A DNA stretch of 5,879 nucleotides, taken from Tateyamaria sp. Its GTDB lineage: Bacteria > Pseudomonadota > Alphaproteobacteria > Rhodobacterales > Rhodobacteraceae. Positions 4,931-5,879 of this stretch are shown here, one piece after another. The stretch lies in the NCBI GenBank assembly GCA_018668195.1, contig JABITU010000338.1, forward strand, positions 1-5,879. Reading direction: 5' to 3'. A program made the position numbers and the translations under genes. The stretch's first letter is position 1; the number at the start of each line of letters is the position of its first letter. The notes below the pieces were generated by a model. That model made no database searches. It had not been told where the DNA came from and saw only the letters and a list, made by a program, of their open reading frames with translations.

Positions 4931-5879
4931 GGGCGCTGACCCACTGATCGCCCTGCGCCGTCAGGCAGCGGCAAGCTGGCATGGGCTTCCGCGATCCGCT
5001 CCAATGTTGCCGAAATCTCCACGGACGGGTTCGAGGGGCGACGGCTTTCCAGGCTCACATGCAGCAAGAAATGTTCGCCACTGGCAAGCAGCCGCTTGCC
5101 CTCATACATTTCGTGATAGAGGTGCAGCTTTTTCCCCGCCCCGGCCAGCACTTGCGTGCGCACCTCAATCAGAGCCCCTGCAACGGCCTCGTCCATGTGC
5201 CGGATATGCGTCTCGGCCGTAAAATAGCTGCCCCCCGTCGCGATATAACCCGCATCACACCCAATCAGCGCCATGAACCGGTCCGTCGCATCGCCGAACG
5301 CCTGCAAGTAACGCGCCTCGTTCATGTGGCAGTTATAATCTGTCCAATCCAACGGCACGCTACGCCGCACCGTCAGGATCGGGGCCGACACATCCTCCAG
5401 ATCATCCGCATGTGCTGCCAAATCCGTGCCGGCGCGCAGCGTCGCCTCATGTGCGTTCAGAACCGCACCCGCACCCCAATTGTTGACCTTGAGGCTGCGC
5501 ATCATACCCACGAGATTATCGTCTCGCGCAGTCAGCATCTGCGCAATTGTCATGTGACCCGACTGCGCATCCGACTGACCCGCGATCAGATCAACCAACT
5601 CGTCAGTAAATTCTGGAACATCCATCAGCTTGGTCCAGGGCCACTGTAAGGCAGGACCGAATTGCGCCATGAAATGGCGCATTCCCGCCTCGCCCCCTGC
5701 GGTCCGATAGGTGTCAAACAGCCCCATCTGGCCCCAACGTATGCCAAAGCCCATGCGTATAGCCTCGTCGATTTCCTCGGTAGTGGCAACGCCGTCGCGC
5801 ACCAGCCAAAGGGCCTCGCGCCAGACCGCTTCGAGGAAACGGTCGGCAATGTGCGCATCGATTTCTTTGCGCACATGCA
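4927..5879 (-). CDS. L-carnitine dehydrogenase / betainyl-CoA thioesterase fusion, 5' end outside window
   Basis: Two modules are visible over 317 codons (numbered from GTG 5874). Residues 1 to about 140 are the C-terminal domain of a 3-hydroxyacyl-CoA dehydrogenase-like enzyme: H-V-R-K-E-I-D-A-H-I-A-D-R-F-L-E-A just before and after the GTG, then G-F-G-I-R-W-G-Q-M-G-L-F and G-G-E-A-G-M-R-H-F. I recognise this as L-carnitine dehydrogenase, which oxidises carnitine to 3-dehydrocarnitine with NAD. Residues about 163-300 are a hot-dog thioesterase domain, with D-W-T-D-Y-N-C-H-M-N-E-A-R-Y at 176-189; in this pathway it releases glycine betaine from betainyl-CoA. Such fusions occur in Rhizobiales and Rhodobacterales, whereas Pseudomonas has separate cdhA and cdhB. 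GTG 5874 is an internal valine, since conserved sequence continues upstream; the NAD-binding Rossmann domain lies beyond the window. The dehydrocarnitine-cleaving BKACE enzyme should be nearby, outside this sequence. Confidence 0.85.
   Translation of the reverse strand, partial: HVRKEIDAHIADRFLEAVWREALWLVRDGVATTEEIDEAIRMGFGIRWGQMGLFDTYRTAGGEAGMRHFMAQFGPALQWPWTKLMDVPEFTDELVDLIAGQSDAQSGHMTIAQMLTARDDNLVGMMRSLKVNNWGAGAVLNAHEATLRAGTDLAAHADDLEDVSAPILTVRRSVPLDWTDYNCHMNEARYLQAFGDATDRFMALIGCDAGYIATGGSYFTAETHIRHMDEAVAGALIEVRTQVLAGAGKKLHLYHEMYEGKRLLASGEHFLLHVSLESRRPSNPSVEISATLERIAEAHASLPLPDGAGRSVGQRP

Noticed and set aside
4981..5649. Plus-strand 222-codon frame opposite the carnitine dehydrogenase fusion
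   Set aside because: It is the complement of a conserved two-domain enzyme, and the His/Arg/Gln-rich product has no family features.

Overview
The window looks like chromosome from an alphaproteobacterium of the Rhodobacterales (roseobacter-like). The YchF sequence, the 47-residue TPR repeat family, the L-carnitine dehydrogenase/thioesterase fusion and the G/C-rich third codon positions all fit that group. This is judged from remembered family patterns; no search was run.

Layout. Positions 1-1040 are accessory and visibly A/T-richer: the 3' end of a probable IS256-type transposase and its right terminus, a HIT-family gene reduced to its C-terminal signature, an orphan three-helix membrane protein on the minus strand, and about 370 bp with no convincing gene but with three 13-bp repeats. 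This block ends at a minus-strand tRNA-Ser(GCT) at 1041-1130, with the tRNA 3' end facing the accessory side, as expected for an island or its remains. Positions 1240-2793 hold one ancestral 517-codon plus-strand gene for a TPR protein. Its start, ribosome binding site, frame and stop survive, but two in-frame TAG codons (60 and 259) cut it into three.

The rest reads on the minus strand. ychF (2783-3880) ends tail-to-tail with the TPR gene, with an 11-bp overlap. It is preceded by a short 59-codon GTG-start reading frame (3886-4065). A 49-bp inverted-repeat relic resembling fused IS5/IS903-type ends lies at 4107-4155. Beyond it is a two-gene catabolic operon running off the right edge: a carnitine dehydrogenase/betainyl-CoA thioesterase fusion (5' end outside the window), followed by an SDR oxidoreductase whose start codon overlaps the upstream stop as ATGA.

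Working together. The fusion protein covers the oxidation and thioester-release steps of the carnitine-to-glycine-betaine route, and the SDR is probably an accessory dehydrogenase of the same operon. YchF is a housekeeping ribosome-associated ATPase. The left third records insertion and decay next to a tRNA gene. I do not see a complete new system here. The strongest leads are the amber-split TPR gene, the short frame ahead of ychF, the IS-end relic and the HIT remnant.
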